Shown here: one piece after another, positions 30,867 to 43,746 of the stretch
Layout: the number at the start of each line of letters is the position of its first letter
Numbering within the stretch: position 1 is the stretch's first letter
NCBI GenBank assembly: GCA_035652435.1
Contig: DASRDU010000014.1
Coordinates: 124,001 to 188,000, forward strand
Source: DASRDU01 sp035652435
GTDB lineage: Bacteria; Acidobacteriota; Blastocatellia; RBC074
Length of the DNA: 64,000 bases
Direction: 5' to 3'
The notes under the pieces: model-generated
What the model saw: only the letters and a program-made list of their open reading frames with translations
What the model was told of the DNA's origin: nothing
Databases searched by the model: none
Translations under genes and position numbers: made by a program

Positions 30867-33800
30867 TCAGAACGACAGCTTGAAGCCGTACTGGACTTCG
30901 CGCCCGATGTAACCAGGACGCTTGCTGATCACCTTGCCGAAGTTGGAGTTGGTGAAATCCACAACTGGGTTATCCCAGTTGATCTGGTTGAATGCGTTGT
31001 AGGTTTCGACGCGCACCTCGAACTTGAAGCGCTCGTTCAGCCGGAACGATTTGCTCAAGGTCATATCGGTCTGCGCCGTGCCCGGCCCAACCAGACCATC
31101 GTAAGTGTACGGGTTCTTGCGAACGGTGTTCGCCGGGTCGGCGGACGTGCCCGCGGGCAGTGCGGCAAACACCGAAGAGTCGAACCATCTGTCGCGCGTC
31201 GGGTGATCCAACCTGGGATTGCCGCTGACGATGAGGTTTTGCGTGAATTGCAGGATGCGACCTGAATACCAACGATTGGTTGTCGTGAGTTGCCAGCCGC
31301 CGAGCGCCAGATCTACTCCCTTGGGAGCGTCTTTGAGTAACCAGCGCCCTCTGCCAACGGGGATTTCCCACGTCAGCGCGTGGTTGGCGCGATGGCGCGC
31401 CGAGTCTCCCCTGTAGCGCCAGGTCAAATCACGGGCGAATTGTGCACGATCATCAAAGAACTCCGTACTCGCTTCGCGTTGGTAGGCGTAATTCACCAGC
31501 AAGCTCAGCCCTTTGTAAAAAGGCCGCTGCGCCTGGAATTTGTAAGACAGCACATGCAGTCTCCTGCCTGCCGTGTTGGTCTGCGTGATCGCGCCGTATT
31601 GCGGGTAGGGCCGCAGGAGTGACGCCACTGTCACCGTCGCTGCCCCATTGCGCAGCGCGCCGGGGAATTTATCCGGCGTCAGGTAATTGCGAAACGGGTT
31701 GGGCACCGTCGCATTCGTGACCGAGCGCGGGTTGTCGTACAGGAAGTTCGGATCGGCCATGTTGATGTCAATGCTGTAAGGCAGGTTCGTCCCATTATTG
31801 AAGAAGAAGTCGAAACTCACGACCGTCCGCCCCCACACTTCGCGTTGATACGAGAGACTGAAACGGTCGTTGTTCTGCGGCTTCAATTCGTATTGATCCA
31901 GGCTGACCGCGTTGCCGAGGTTGGTATAACGGCCCAGCGATTTTTCGGTCGGTTGTTGTAATGGATTGGCCGTGGCCCCTTGCGCCAACGGGGTCGCTGT
32001 ACCGGGGAACGGATCAGAGACGCGCGCCAGCGGCACGCCGTTGAGCGGCGTGAGTACGCTCGAGATCGTCGAATAGCCCGTGTACTGATTGACGAAATCA
32101 CCCAGCGGATCGCGGATGCTCGACGATGGCGTCATATAGCGCGCATAGCCAAAGCGGACGACCGATCTGCTGTCGAGCTTGAAGGCGGCACCGAGGCGCG
32201 GCAGGAAGTTGTAAGGACTCCGCGACCAGGCGTTGCGGTTATTCTCATCGGTGAAGACCCACGCGCCGTTGTAGATCGGCTTGTAGCCCCTGGTCGCGAG
32301 CAGCGTTAAGACCTGCGCCGGCATCGCGGGCGGCGTTGCCTGAAATTCGGGAATCGGGTTGGTCAAATCCAGCCGCTGTGACAAACGGTTCTGCCGGTCA
32401 ACCGGGCCGGGTTCGTATTCCCAGCGCAAACCGAGGTTGAGTGTCAGGCGATTATTCACTTTGAAATCATCCTGAACGTAAGACGAATAGCCAAGTGTTA
32501 CAACCTCCTGCACGGGCACGCGGCGACCGCTGGTGTTATTGTCCAGATAGCCGAGCAGGAAGGTCGCCCATTCGTTGCCCCCCGTGTTGATGTTGACGTT
32601 TGAATTCTGGGCGGCGGTGAGTTGCGCGCGGAAATTCAGGTTGATCGGCTCGAAGCGCGCGCCCTTGCCGTGATCCACGCGCAACTCGCCGCCGAATTTG
32701 AGCTGATGGTTGCCCAGGTACCAGTTCATGCGTGCTGACCCGCCCCAGCCTTGCGGATGTTGCCAGAACTCGCGTCCGGTGCGCCCCAGACGATTGGTGA
32801 CCGTGCCGGTCGGCACATCCACTGCCGGATAGTAAATCGTGTCGCTGGTATAGAGCGAGGTGTACCACGGATTGTTTGGCCACAAATTCTGCAGCCCCTC
32901 CCTGCCCAGGACCGCCGTCGGCACGGCGGCTTCGTCGGTGATCCGGTGGTAATTGGCGCGCAGATTCAGGACCATCCTGGTGTTGATCGTATAGACCGTA
33001 TCAGCCGCGATGCTCAAACCGTAGCGGTTGCTGCCCGTGATGGGGAAGAGTTTGCCCTTCGCATCCTCGGTGGGCTGTTCCAGGAGGTGGGTGCGGAATT
33101 GTCCGTAACGCACGAACGATTTCCATTTCTCGTTGATGTTCCAGTCAATGCGGTTCGACAGATTCCAGTAATCCACGTTCTCCGTCTTGGTGCCCTGCCA
33201 GTTCAGGTCATTGCCCGGCAGATTGGGCAGCGGCAATTCGGCCAGCAGCTTGACCGCCGTCGGGTCGAAGCGAATTGACGGAATGAGGTTGCCCGCGAAA
33301 AGCGTGCGCACGCCGCTCGAACCGGTCGCGCTGATCGGGTCGTAAATCGGGCGCGCGCAGGTCGTCCCGGCCGGGCAGACCGCATAGCTCCCGATTCTGG
33401 ATTTGCTGAAATCGCCCTGCCGTTCCGCCGCCGTCGGCAAAGTGATCTTGACCGTGATCGGCCGATGGTCATCCCACTGCTCATACGAGCTGAAGAAGAA
33501 GAGTTTGTTCCTTTTGATCGGGCCGCCGATGGTGCCGCCGTACATTTTCAAATTCGTCCCGCGGAAGATCGTTTCGTCCGCGCCGGGCGTGCGCACGATG
33601 GTCGGATCGCCGAAGGCGTTGAGCCTGGGGTCGCGCCGGTGGTAATAGCCCGAGCCGTGATAACTGTTCGTGCCCGACTTCATGTTCAGCGTGACGATGC
33701 CGCCCGCGCTGTAGCCGTATTCGGAATCCACCGCGTTCTTTTGAAACGAAACTTCCTGCACGGCTTCAATCGAGGGCGTGTAGGAAGTCTTGTAGCTGGT

Positions 33801-34427
33801 CGTGAGCGGCACGCCGTCGAGTTGAATGTCATTGGCACGGAAGGTTCCGCCACCCGCGTCAAATTCATCGGCGAAGGCATGATGGTAGGGACGATTCTCG
33901 CCATTCGCATTCTCGCCGCCGTTGATGGTTGGATCGAGTGTCACGATGTTATACGGATTGCGCCCGCGAATCGGCAACTGCGAGACCAACTCGCGGCCAA
34001 TCGTCGTCACGTCGCTGGTCGAGTTGAACTGGACGGCGACGGGCGAGTCCTGGATAGTGATCACTTCGCTCACCCCGCCGACCTCCAGGTGAGCATCCAC
34101 GGTCAGGTCACCCCGGTTTTCCACCGTGATGTTCCGTTGTTCATGCTTCTTGAAGCCCGGCGCCTCGACCAGGATCGTGTAGACGCCCGATTCGACGAAG
34201 TCGAAGACGTAGCGCCCGTCGCTGTTGGTCTGGCGGGTGACTTCGACGCCGGTGCCGACATTCTTCAGAGTGACTTTGGCGTTGGGCAGCGCGCTGCCGC
34301 CCGCGTCGCTGACGAGGCCCTGTATCCTGCCCCGGTAATCCTGCGCCGCGACGAGCGTCGAGAGGACGAGGAGCAGGGCCGACGCGCGGCACAATCCGCT
34401 CCCCCGACGGTGATGCAAGGAAGTCAT
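30867..34427 (-). CDS. Oar-like TonB-dependent receptor 1
   Basis: 1186 residues with a signal peptide (ALLLVLSTLVAAQ). A carboxypeptidase-regulatory-like beta-sandwich (about 30-110, GRIQGLVSDAGGSALPNAKV to DVESGVYTILVEAPGF-type strands) is followed by a TonB plug (RELVSQLPIRGRNPYNIVTLDP) and a large beta-barrel ending in the aromatic KLSF typical of outer-membrane insertion. No SusD-like lipoprotein gene is adjacent. The start has GGGGGGA about 8 bases upstream. Receptors of this kind import siderophores, oligosaccharides or peptides with energy from TonB-ExbBD. Placement between a pectin methylesterase fusion and receptor 2 in a polysaccharide cluster suggests oligogalacturonide or RG-I fragments. 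Substrate is inferred from context only. Confidence 0.9.
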   Translation of the reverse strand: MTSLHHRRGSGLCRASALLLVLSTLVAAQDYRGRIQGLVSDAGGSALPNAKVTLKNVGTGVEVTRQTNSDGRYVFDFVESGVYTILVEAPGFKKHEQRNITVENRGDLTVDAHLEVGGVSEVITIQDSPVAVQFNSTSDVTTIGRELVSQLPIRGRNPYNIVTLDPTINGGENANGENRPYHHAFADEFDAGGGTFRANDIQLDGVPLTTSYKTSYTPSIEAVQEVSFQKNAVDSEYGYSAGGIVTLNMKSGTNSYHGSGYYHRRDPRLNAFGDPTIVRTPGADETIFRGTNLKMYGGTIGGPIKRNKLFFFSSYEQWDDHRPITVKITLPTAAERQGDFSKSRIGSYAVCPAGTTCARPIYDPISATGSSGVRTLFAGNLIPSIRFDPTAVKLLAELPLPNLPGNDLNWQGTKTENVDYWNLSNRIDWNINEKWKSFVRYGQFRTHLLEQPTEDAKGKLFPITGSNRYGLSIAADTVYTINTRMVLNLRANYHRITDEAAVPTAVLGREGLQNLWPNNPWYTSLYTSDTIYYPAVDVPTGTVTNRLGRTGREFWQHPQGWGGSARMNWYLGNHQLKFGGELRVDHGKGARFEPINLNFRAQLTAAQNSNVNINTGGNEWATFLLGYLDNNTSGRRVPVQEVVTLGYSSYVQDDFKVNNRLTLNLGLRWEYEPGPVDRQNRLSQRLDLTNPIPEFQATPPAMPAQVLTLLATRGYKPIYNGAWVFTDENNRNAWSRSPYNFLPRLGAAFKLDSRSVVRFGYARYMTPSSSIRDPLGDFVNQYTGYSTISSVLTPLNGVPLARVSDPFPGTATPLAQGATANPLQQPTEKSLGRYTNLGNAVSLDQYELKPQNNDRFSLSYQREVWGRTVVSFDFFFNNGTNLPYSIDINMADPNFLYDNPRSVTNATVPNPFRNYLTPDKFPGALRNGAATVTVASLLRPYPQYGAITQTNTAGRRLHVLSYKFQAQRPFYKGLSLLVNYAYQREASTEFFDDRAQFARDLTWRYRGDSARHRANHALTWEIPVGRGRWLLKDAPKGVDLALGGWQLTTTNRWYSGRILQFTQNLIVSGNPRLDHPTRDRWFDSSVFAALPAGTSADPANTVRKNPYTYDGLVGPGTAQTDMTLSKSFRLNERFKFEVRVETYNAFNQINWDNPVVDFTNSNFGKVISKRPGYIGREVQYGFKLSF

Positions 34428-34737
34428 AAGGTTTTCCCCCCTGTCTGATGAGGTCGTTGTTCGCTGTTCGTGATGCGGAACGCCACGGGCGCCTTCCGGA
34501 AGGTCGGGGGCCCGTGTGACCGCAGGTTCAGAAGCTGCTCAAAGGTCGTTGGTCTCAGCAAAGCCGCGCGCCGCCGGCGGTGTCAGGTGGGGAATCCACC
34601 CGGCTTAAGGACCGCGCCAGCTCTCGCCGTCAACCCTCACCGCGGGCGCGGAAAACCGAGTCAGGTCTCAATTGCGTGCAGGGCGGGGCAAACGCCGGAG
34701 GTCTGCTCCTGACCTGAAAGCCGCCCCGGGGCCTGAC
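34428..34737. other. Intergenic region between TonB receptors 1 and 2
   Basis: 310 bases with no gene. It contains a perfect palindrome CCTTCCGGAAGG (34492-34503) and a TCAGGTC / GACCTGA inverted pair (about 34661-34722) near the end of receptor 2, and a GGCCCCGGGG palindrome directly after its stop codon. One of these may end the receptor 2 transcript; the receptor 1 promoter would then lie in the part nearest 34450, but no confident -35/-10 pair was found. Confidence 0.4.
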
Positions 34738-37700
34738 TTAGAAAGTGAACTTCGCGCCGAGCTGAACGTCGCGCGGGTTGTTCCGCTGCGTGGTCACGAA
34801 CCCGAAGGACGCGTTGCTCGGATCGAGCGCCAGCCCGGACCCGAAGTAAGGGTGGTTGAAGGCGTTCAGGAATTCGCCGCGGATCTGCAACCGCCGCCGC
34901 TCGCCGAGGTTGAAGTTCTTCGAGAGCGAGAGGTTGAGGTTCAAATACGCCTGATTACGCAAATTGCCGAGCGTCGTCGGGACGTTGCGAATGCCGAACG
35001 AGGTCAGCCGGATGAGGCCGGTGACATCAATGGCCGGGATGTCTATGCCGTACTTCCTGCCCTGGTCGTCATTCTGCCCGACCCGGCTCCTGAGCTGAGT
35101 CACGTCGCCCGCGTAGTACAGATTGCTCGAAAGCACGAGCGGTTCCCCTTTCTGCCATTCGTAAGTGCCGTTGAGCTGCCACCCGCCGACGATGGCGTCA
35201 AGGACACTATTCAGGTCATGACCAAACCTCCTGCCGCGGCCCACCGGCAGCAGGTAGATGCCGGAGAACGTGTATCGGTGCGGGCGGTCGTCGGGCGAGA
35301 TGCGGTCTTCCAGCTCAGTATCCGAAGGGTTCAGGTAGCTCACCTTTTCGCGCAACCGCGAGTAAGTGTACGTCCCGGTGAAAGTGAGTTCCTTCGAGAG
35401 CCGCTTCTGCGCCTGGAGTTGCAGCGAGTTGTACCGGTTCGCGCCGTTATACTGCTGCACCCAGACGTTGGTGAATTGCGGGAAGGCCAGGAGCGACTGC
35501 GCGCGGGTGATGGTTGATGCTGTGTTGAATGGGCTGCCGCCCACCGGCAGCAGGTTCCGGAACGGGTTGGGGATCGTCGCCGCCAGGAAAGTGTTGGCCG
35601 CCGTATCGGTCGTCGGCGTGTCGCCCAGGAAAGAGCGCGGGACGAAGTTCAGATTCCTGCTGACCGCCAGATCGTAACCCCATGCCGTCACGTAGTTGGC
35701 CTCGACGACGAACTGGCCGGGCAACTCCCGCTGGACGCCGAAGACGAGGCGCGCGAACTTCGCGTTCCGGCGCTCGACGGGAATAATGGGAGAGTCCGAC
35801 GAGCCAAGATCCTGCCCGACCCGGGTGAGCAGCCCGAGGCTCGATCCGAGCGAGGGCTGCAGGCCGTTCGGGAAGGGGTTATTAAGCGTCCCGACGAAAG
35901 TCAGCCCGTTGTTGTTCGACGCCACGAACGGGGTCGAGCCGGAGAAGTTCGCCTGGTTGGGCGTCTCGACCATAAACGGCGCCATGAAGATGCCGAACCC
36001 GCCACGCACGACCGTTCTGTCATTCAACTTGTAAGCAGCGCCGACGCGCGGCTGCCAGTTGCTCTTATCCGCGTTCCAGATCGAGCGGTTGCTCTGGCCC
36101 GCAAAAGTCAGCCCGCCCGCGACACGGAACTTGTCAGGCGTGAGCGAGAAGTTGCCCGGGTTGGCGTTATAGGCAGTGGTGTAAGCCGCCTGCGCCGCCG
36201 CCTGAATCGGGCTCGGCGTAGCCAGATCAATCCCGCGCACGATGCGGTCGTAACGTTCGGTGAGGCCCGCTTCCAGTTCATAGCGCAACCCCAGATTCAG
36301 CGTCAGCTTCCGGCTGACTCGCCAGTCGTCATGGAAATAGAAGCCGTGATAGACCGACTGGACCGAATAGCTGTTCGGGTTATCAATCAGGCTCTGCGAA
36401 GACGAGGCCGTCGGGATGCCCAGCAGGAACGCCGCCACGTCGCGCCCGTAAGCCTGCCGCAGCGTACTTGACGAATTGGAGGCCGGGGCCGTGTACGTGC
36501 CGTCGAAGAAGAAGCGCCCGCCCTGGTAGCCGTTGCTGATGAAGTTCTCGCGCAGCACACGCAGGTCGTAGCCCGACTTCGTCGTGTGGCTGCCGAAGAT
36601 TCTGGTCAGCGTCGGCTGGAACGATCCCATCATAAACGGGCGCAGCAATCCGGCATTATAGTCCGCCCGGTTGGACCCGAGCGTCGAGCGCACGGGCCGC
36701 GTGGCATCGTAAGTTCTGATGTCGAACCGCGGGAAATACTGATATCCGCGCATCGCGGCCAGCGCCTGCTGCGAGAAGCCCAGCAGCGCCGGGTCGAACT
36801 CCTGCGCGGCCTGCCGCTCCTGCGCGAAGCGGTTGAAGTTCACGCGCACATCCAGCACCGTGGCTGGCGTCAGCGTGGCGGTGTAATCCACGTTGCCGCC
36901 GTCGTTGGTACGGAATTCAAACCCGCTCGTGACGGGGAAGTTGTTGACCACGCCCGCCCAGTTGTACCGGTCTTCCGGGTTGAAGCTGTGGTAATACTTG
37001 CCGAAGACCGTCTGCCGCTCGCTGATCTTGTGGTCGAGCCGCGTCAGGTAAGCCCGGTAGTTCTGCCGGCGGATCATGTTCGAGAAATAGTTGTTCGTGC
37101 CGTCCGCGTTGCCTGCGGTGTTCGGCGGCGGGTAGTAGTTCAGATAAGCGACCGCCACCGGACTCAGCCGCGCCGCCGGGATGACGTTGCCGGGAAAGGC
37201 CGTGCGCACTACGTTGCTGCCGCTCTGCGTCGCGGTCGCCGGGTCGTAGATCAGCGTCGGCGTCTGGAGCGCGAGCAGGTCAGAAAAATCCCCGCGCCGC
37301 ATCTTCGCCGTCGGCACGGTGAAGAGTTGAGGCTCGGCGACGCTGTCTTTGAGGCGCTCGTATGAGAAGAGGAAAAACGTCCGGTTGCGCCCGTCATAGC
37401 CCGCCGGCCCGAACACATTCTTCGGCAACCAGACCGGCCCGCTCACGACGCCGCCGAAGCGGTGATAGGTGCGTTCGGGGCGCTCCTGCCCCGTTCGGTT
37501 CGAGAAAAAGTTGTTGGCGGTGCGGCTGCGGTCGCGGTTGAAGTACCAGAGTGAGCCGTGCAGCGCATTGGTCCCGCTTTTGACCGCCACGTTGACCGTG
37601 CCACCGGCGGAGTAGCCCTGCTGCGCGTCGAAGAGGTTCGTCTGGACCTTGAACTCCTGCACCGCGTCGGCGGGCGGCGAGAAGCCCACGCCGCCGTCGA

Positions 37701-38310
37701 AGGCGTAATTGGGCGCGCCGTCGAGCGTGATCTGATTGCGGCCCGTCGCGCCGTTCGAGCGGAAGGCCGCCAGGTTGCCGTTCGAGGTCGGGCCGGTGAA
37801 GAGCGGGTTGCCCGTGTAGGCGATGCCCGGCGCGAGCGTGGCCAGCTGGTACGCGGTGCCTTCGGTCAGCGGCAGTTCGCTGATCTGCTGGCCGGTCACG
37901 ATTGTCCCGGTGCTGACTGAGTTGGTCTCCAGAGTCGGCGCATCGCCCACGATGGTGATGGATTCGGTGGACTCACCGACATTCATTTGGACGTCCACGG
38001 TCAGGTGGTCGGCCACGCGCAGTTCTATATTTTCCCGCAGCGCCTTCCTGAATCCCTGATTCACGACGGTCAGTGCATACCTGCCCGGCTGCAGGAGCTG
38101 GAAGTTGTAGCTGCCGTCTTCGCTCGTCGTGGTGGCGGCGGTGACGTTGGTTTCAACGTTCCTGAGGCTCACTGCCGCGCCCGGCACTGCCGCGCCCGAG
38201 GGGTCCGTGACTCTGCCCGCGAGCGAGCCGCGGAACTCCTGCGTCACGGCCACGCCGGCCAGTGCCATGAGTAATGCCGCAGTGTAGAGGCAGATTGATT
38301 TCCTTCTCAT
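34738..38310 (-). CDS. Oar-like TonB-dependent receptor 2
   Basis: 1190 residues starting at ATG 38310, preferred over 38322 because GGAGGGAG lies between them at ideal spacing. Signal peptide (LYTAALLMALAGVAVTQ), carboxypeptidase-regulatory-like domain (EFRGSLAGRVTDPSGAAVPGA), plug with ISELPLTEGTAYQLATLAPG, and a long beta-barrel ending GAKFTF. The nearest upstream gene on its strand is a GH28 polygalacturonase about 65 bases away, so this receptor is likely co-transcribed with GH28 and the esterase behind it and probably carries galacturonan oligosaccharides across the outer membrane. Its sequence is clearly divergent from receptor 1, so it is not a recent tandem duplicate. Confidence 0.9.
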   Translation of the reverse strand: MRRKSICLYTAALLMALAGVAVTQEFRGSLAGRVTDPSGAAVPGAAVSLRNVETNVTAATTTSEDGSYNFQLLQPGRYALTVVNQGFRKALRENIELRVADHLTVDVQMNVGESTESITIVGDAPTLETNSVSTGTIVTGQQISELPLTEGTAYQLATLAPGIAYTGNPLFTGPTSNGNLAAFRSNGATGRNQITLDGAPNYAFDGGVGFSPPADAVQEFKVQTNLFDAQQGYSAGGTVNVAVKSGTNALHGSLWYFNRDRSRTANNFFSNRTGQERPERTYHRFGGVVSGPVWLPKNVFGPAGYDGRNRTFFLFSYERLKDSVAEPQLFTVPTAKMRRGDFSDLLALQTPTLIYDPATATQSGSNVVRTAFPGNVIPAARLSPVAVAYLNYYPPPNTAGNADGTNNYFSNMIRRQNYRAYLTRLDHKISERQTVFGKYYHSFNPEDRYNWAGVVNNFPVTSGFEFRTNDGGNVDYTATLTPATVLDVRVNFNRFAQERQAAQEFDPALLGFSQQALAAMRGYQYFPRFDIRTYDATRPVRSTLGSNRADYNAGLLRPFMMGSFQPTLTRIFGSHTTKSGYDLRVLRENFISNGYQGGRFFFDGTYTAPASNSSSTLRQAYGRDVAAFLLGIPTASSSQSLIDNPNSYSVQSVYHGFYFHDDWRVSRKLTLNLGLRYELEAGLTERYDRIVRGIDLATPSPIQAAAQAAYTTAYNANPGNFSLTPDKFRVAGGLTFAGQSNRSIWNADKSNWQPRVGAAYKLNDRTVVRGGFGIFMAPFMVETPNQANFSGSTPFVASNNNGLTFVGTLNNPFPNGLQPSLGSSLGLLTRVGQDLGSSDSPIIPVERRNAKFARLVFGVQRELPGQFVVEANYVTAWGYDLAVSRNLNFVPRSFLGDTPTTDTAANTFLAATIPNPFRNLLPVGGSPFNTASTITRAQSLLAFPQFTNVWVQQYNGANRYNSLQLQAQKRLSKELTFTGTYTYSRLREKVSYLNPSDTELEDRISPDDRPHRYTFSGIYLLPVGRGRRFGHDLNSVLDAIVGGWQLNGTYEWQKGEPLVLSSNLYYAGDVTQLRSRVGQNDDQGRKYGIDIPAIDVTGLIRLTSFGIRNVPTTLGNLRNQAYLNLNLSLSKNFNLGERRRLQIRGEFLNAFNHPYFGSGLALDPSNASFGFVTTQRNNPRDVQLGAKFTF

Positions 38311-38374
38311 AACTCCCTCCATTCATATTTCGAGTATTGCGGTTACTGCTTATCAATCTCACCTGGTCTGCCAG

Positions 38375-39799
38375 TTAAGGCCTGGCGCCGGGCGAATTGC
38401 GGCTGCGCCCTTTCTTCGCCGGCTCGATGGTGACGTTCCTGAACGAAATCTCCCCGGCGTGCTGCACCTGTTCGGCCATATCGACGCCACGAAACGTGCA
38501 GTCGGCGAAGCGGATCTGATCAATCACGGCGCCGGGGAAGCCGGCGATCCACATCACGCGCGGGCTCGCAGCGCTCTGCACGTGTTCGATCACGACGTTG
38601 CGGACGACGGGGCGGTGCGGCCCGGCAGCCCCCGTTTCGTAAAGGAAATCTATCGTCAGGATCGCTTCGGCCACGCGGCCGATCTCGACGTTACGCACAA
38701 AGACGTCCTCGACGACGCCCCCGCGGCGGGCGTTCGATTTGAAGCGCAACGCGCGTTCCAGGTTCGGGCTGTCCATCCGGCAGTTCTCGACAAACACGTT
38801 GCGCACGCCGCCCGACACCTCGCTGCCCATCACGACGCCGCCGTGCCCATCCTTCATCGTGCAGTTGCGGACGACTATGTTTTCAGCGGGCGTGGCGACG
38901 CGGCGGCCGTCGTTGTCGCGCCCGGACTTGATCGCGATGCAATCGTCGCCCGTGTCAAAGACGCAGTCCTCGATCAGCACGTCGCGGCTCGATTCCGGGT
39001 CGCAGCCGTCGTTGTTCGGGCCGTGGCTGACGACGGTGATGCCGCGCACGGTGACGTTCTGGCAGAGTACCGGGTGGATTTCCCACATCGGCGAGTTGTT
39101 GATCGTCACGCCCTCAATCAGCACGTTGCGCGAGCGGTAAGGCTCGATGAAGCTGGGCCGCAGGCCATAGCCCGCCCCGAAGACGCGCTCCGCGACCGGG
39201 ACGCCCCGCTCATTGAAATCGAGCAGCCGTTTGATGCTGCTCGCCCCTTTCTCCGCCTCGCCCCCGCGTTTGGTCCACGCCCACCAGTTTTCAACCGAGG
39301 CCGAGCCGTCGAGTACACCCCTGCCCGTGACTGCGATGTTCTCCTGCTCGAAGGCGTAGATGAGCGGCGAGTAGTTCATGCACTCGGTGCCTTCAAACCG
39401 CGTGAAGACGACGGGCAGATACTTCTCCGGGTCGGGAATAAATTTGAGCGTCGCGCCTTCGGAGACGTGCAGGTTGACATGGCTCCTGAGGTGGATCGCG
39501 CCCGTGAGGAAGACGCCCGGCGTCACGAGGACGCGCCCGCCGCCCGCGGCGTGACAGGCCGCGATGGCTTTGCGGATCGCTTCGGTGTTGTCGGTTTTAC
39601 CGTCGGCAGCCGCGCCGTAATCGGTGATCCTGAAGTCGCGTTGCGGGAATGTCGGCGCCTTGATCCGGCCCAGAATGGCGGGCAACTGCGCCCACCCTTT
39701 ATCTGCCGGCCCTGCCTGGCCGCCGGCCACGGCCACCGCGCCGAGCATGATGACTGCGCCGAACAGAGCGCGAAGTGATTGATGAAGGACTCTGCTCAT
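38375..39799 (-). CDS. GH28 polygalacturonase / exo-polygalacturonosidase
   Basis: 474 residues with a signal peptide (ALFGAVIMLGAVAVAGGQ). The right-handed beta-helix enzyme shows the GH28 catalytic motifs: PNNDGCDPE with Asp264 (NTDG is commoner; NND is accepted), DTGDDCIAIKSG with Asp285/Asp286 and GHGGVVMGSE with His319, preceded by DYGAAADGKTDNT at the N-terminus. Family members hydrolyse alpha-1,4 bonds of homogalacturonan or galacturonate-rhamnose bonds in RG-I. The long N-terminal insertion (WWAWTKRGGEAEKGASS region) is typical of exo-acting bacterial members. The neighbouring esterase (37 bases away) and receptor 2 suggest one depolymerise-and-import unit. Confidence 0.92.
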   Translation of the reverse strand: MSRVLHQSLRALFGAVIMLGAVAVAGGQAGPADKGWAQLPAILGRIKAPTFPQRDFRITDYGAAADGKTDNTEAIRKAIAACHAAGGGRVLVTPGVFLTGAIHLRSHVNLHVSEGATLKFIPDPEKYLPVVFTRFEGTECMNYSPLIYAFEQENIAVTGRGVLDGSASVENWWAWTKRGGEAEKGASSIKRLLDFNERGVPVAERVFGAGYGLRPSFIEPYRSRNVLIEGVTINNSPMWEIHPVLCQNVTVRGITVVSHGPNNDGCDPESSRDVLIEDCVFDTGDDCIAIKSGRDNDGRRVATPAENIVVRNCTMKDGHGGVVMGSEVSGGVRNVFVENCRMDSPNLERALRFKSNARRGGVVEDVFVRNVEIGRVAEAILTIDFLYETGAAGPHRPVVRNVVIEHVQSAASPRVMWIAGFPGAVIDQIRFADCTFRGVDMAEQVQHAGEISFRNVTIEPAKKGRSRNSPGARP

Positions 39800-39836
39800 T
39801 TCGTGTCTCCTTTACAGATTGGGGACATAACCACCG

Positions 39837-40754
39837 CTAAGGTTTTTGCAGGAAGCCCAGCTCAGACATCCACTCCTCAAACCGCGCAGGCCAGCCCGCC
39901 AGGCCGCCGCCCGTCCTCTCGCGCAGGCCGAAGCCGTGACCGGCGTTGGCGTAAATGTGCAGTTCCGCGGGGACGCCGACTTCCTTGAATTTCAGATAGA
40001 CTTCGGCGAGTCCCTTCGAGATGTCGGGCCGGTCCTTGTAACCGCAGACGAGGAAGACCGGCGGCGCGTCTTTGGCCGGCACGATCTTCCCCGAGGCGCC
40101 CGGATAGATCAGTGCCTGGAAGTCGGGCCGGGAACTCTCTCGCTCGACGGGGTCGGCGGCCTCCCTGTTGCCGCCATCGGAGCGCATCCCTGAGAGCGCC
40201 ACCAGCTCGCCCCCGGCGGAAAAGCCAATTGCCCCGATGTGCGTCGGCACGATGTTCCACTCCCTGGCCCGGCTGCGCACGAGGCGGATGGCACGTTGCA
40301 TGTCCGCGAACGCATGCTCCTCAATCTTGTAGGTCGAGTTGGCCTCGCGCGCGAGGCGGTACTTGAGTACGAAGGCGGCGACCCCACGCGCGGCGAGCCA
40401 CCGGGCCAGATTATGGCCCTCGTGATCGGTCCACAATTCGCGGTGTCCGCCGCCCGGCGCGATGATCACCGCCGCGCCCGTGGCCTTCGCCCGGTCCGGC
40501 AGGTAAGGTGTGAGCGAGGGGTGGTGGACGTTCGAGACGACGTGTTCGCCCTCGGGCGTCACCCGCACGGCCTCCTCGCCGGTTCTGCCTTCCGACCCCG
40601 GCGCGCCGTTCGGCCAGAGCCGGATCTCTTTCTGCTGATCCCCTGCGGAAATTGTGAAGGGCAGCAGCAACAGCGCGAAAAGCATGCGCAGGAGTCTTTG
40701 TCCCAGGCCGCCTGAGATAACCTGACGCCTGCCGGGATGTTTAATTGTCGTCAT
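39837..40754 (-). CDS. Secreted alpha/beta-hydrolase esterase (BD-FAE / acetylxylan-esterase-like)
   Basis: About 305 residues from ATG 40754, chosen because GAAGG lies 7 bases upstream; ATG 40760 would be too close to it. A signal peptide (LLRMLFALLLLPFTISAG) precedes WPNGAPGSEG, a motif seen at the start of this esterase group. The core has APGGGHREL (oxyanion HGGG-like), GFSAGGE with the nucleophile Ser, and NAGHGFG with the catalytic His; the Asp is likely in YKDRPD. Relatives deacetylate xylan or pectin oligosaccharides. It follows GH106 and precedes GH28 on the same strand. The exact leaving group cannot be predicted. Confidence 0.82.
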   Translation of the reverse strand: MTTIKHPGRRQVISGGLGQRLLRMLFALLLLPFTISAGDQQKEIRLWPNGAPGSEGRTGEEAVRVTPEGEHVVSNVHHPSLTPYLPDRAKATGAAVIIAPGGGHRELWTDHEGHNLARWLAARGVAAFVLKYRLAREANSTYKIEEHAFADMQRAIRLVRSRAREWNIVPTHIGAIGFSAGGELVALSGMRSDGGNREAADPVERESSRPDFQALIYPGASGKIVPAKDAPPVFLVCGYKDRPDISKGLAEVYLKFKEVGVPAELHIYANAGHGFGLRERTGGGLAGWPARFEEWMSELGFLQKP

Positions 40755-40856
40755 GGCCATGCCTTCTCGTGGCTGGCAACCACGTCGGAAAAAACGCCGG
40801 ACTCCAGCCGGTTTTGTGTGATTCACCAGACTGCCCATCGGACAAACAGGGTTCAG

Positions 40857-43667
<2,811 letters not shown>

Positions 43668-43746
43668 CTCTCGATTCCTCACGCCGCTATTTCCTCAACT
43701 CAGTGGAAAGAGGGTTCACAGCAAATGTCCCGGACTGTCGGTTACC

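Noticed and set aside
31441..31460. General avoidance of the wider GWGCWC family
   Set aside because: GTGCAC is present here, so the avoidance seen for GAGCAC/GTGCTC does not extend to every member of that degenerate site.
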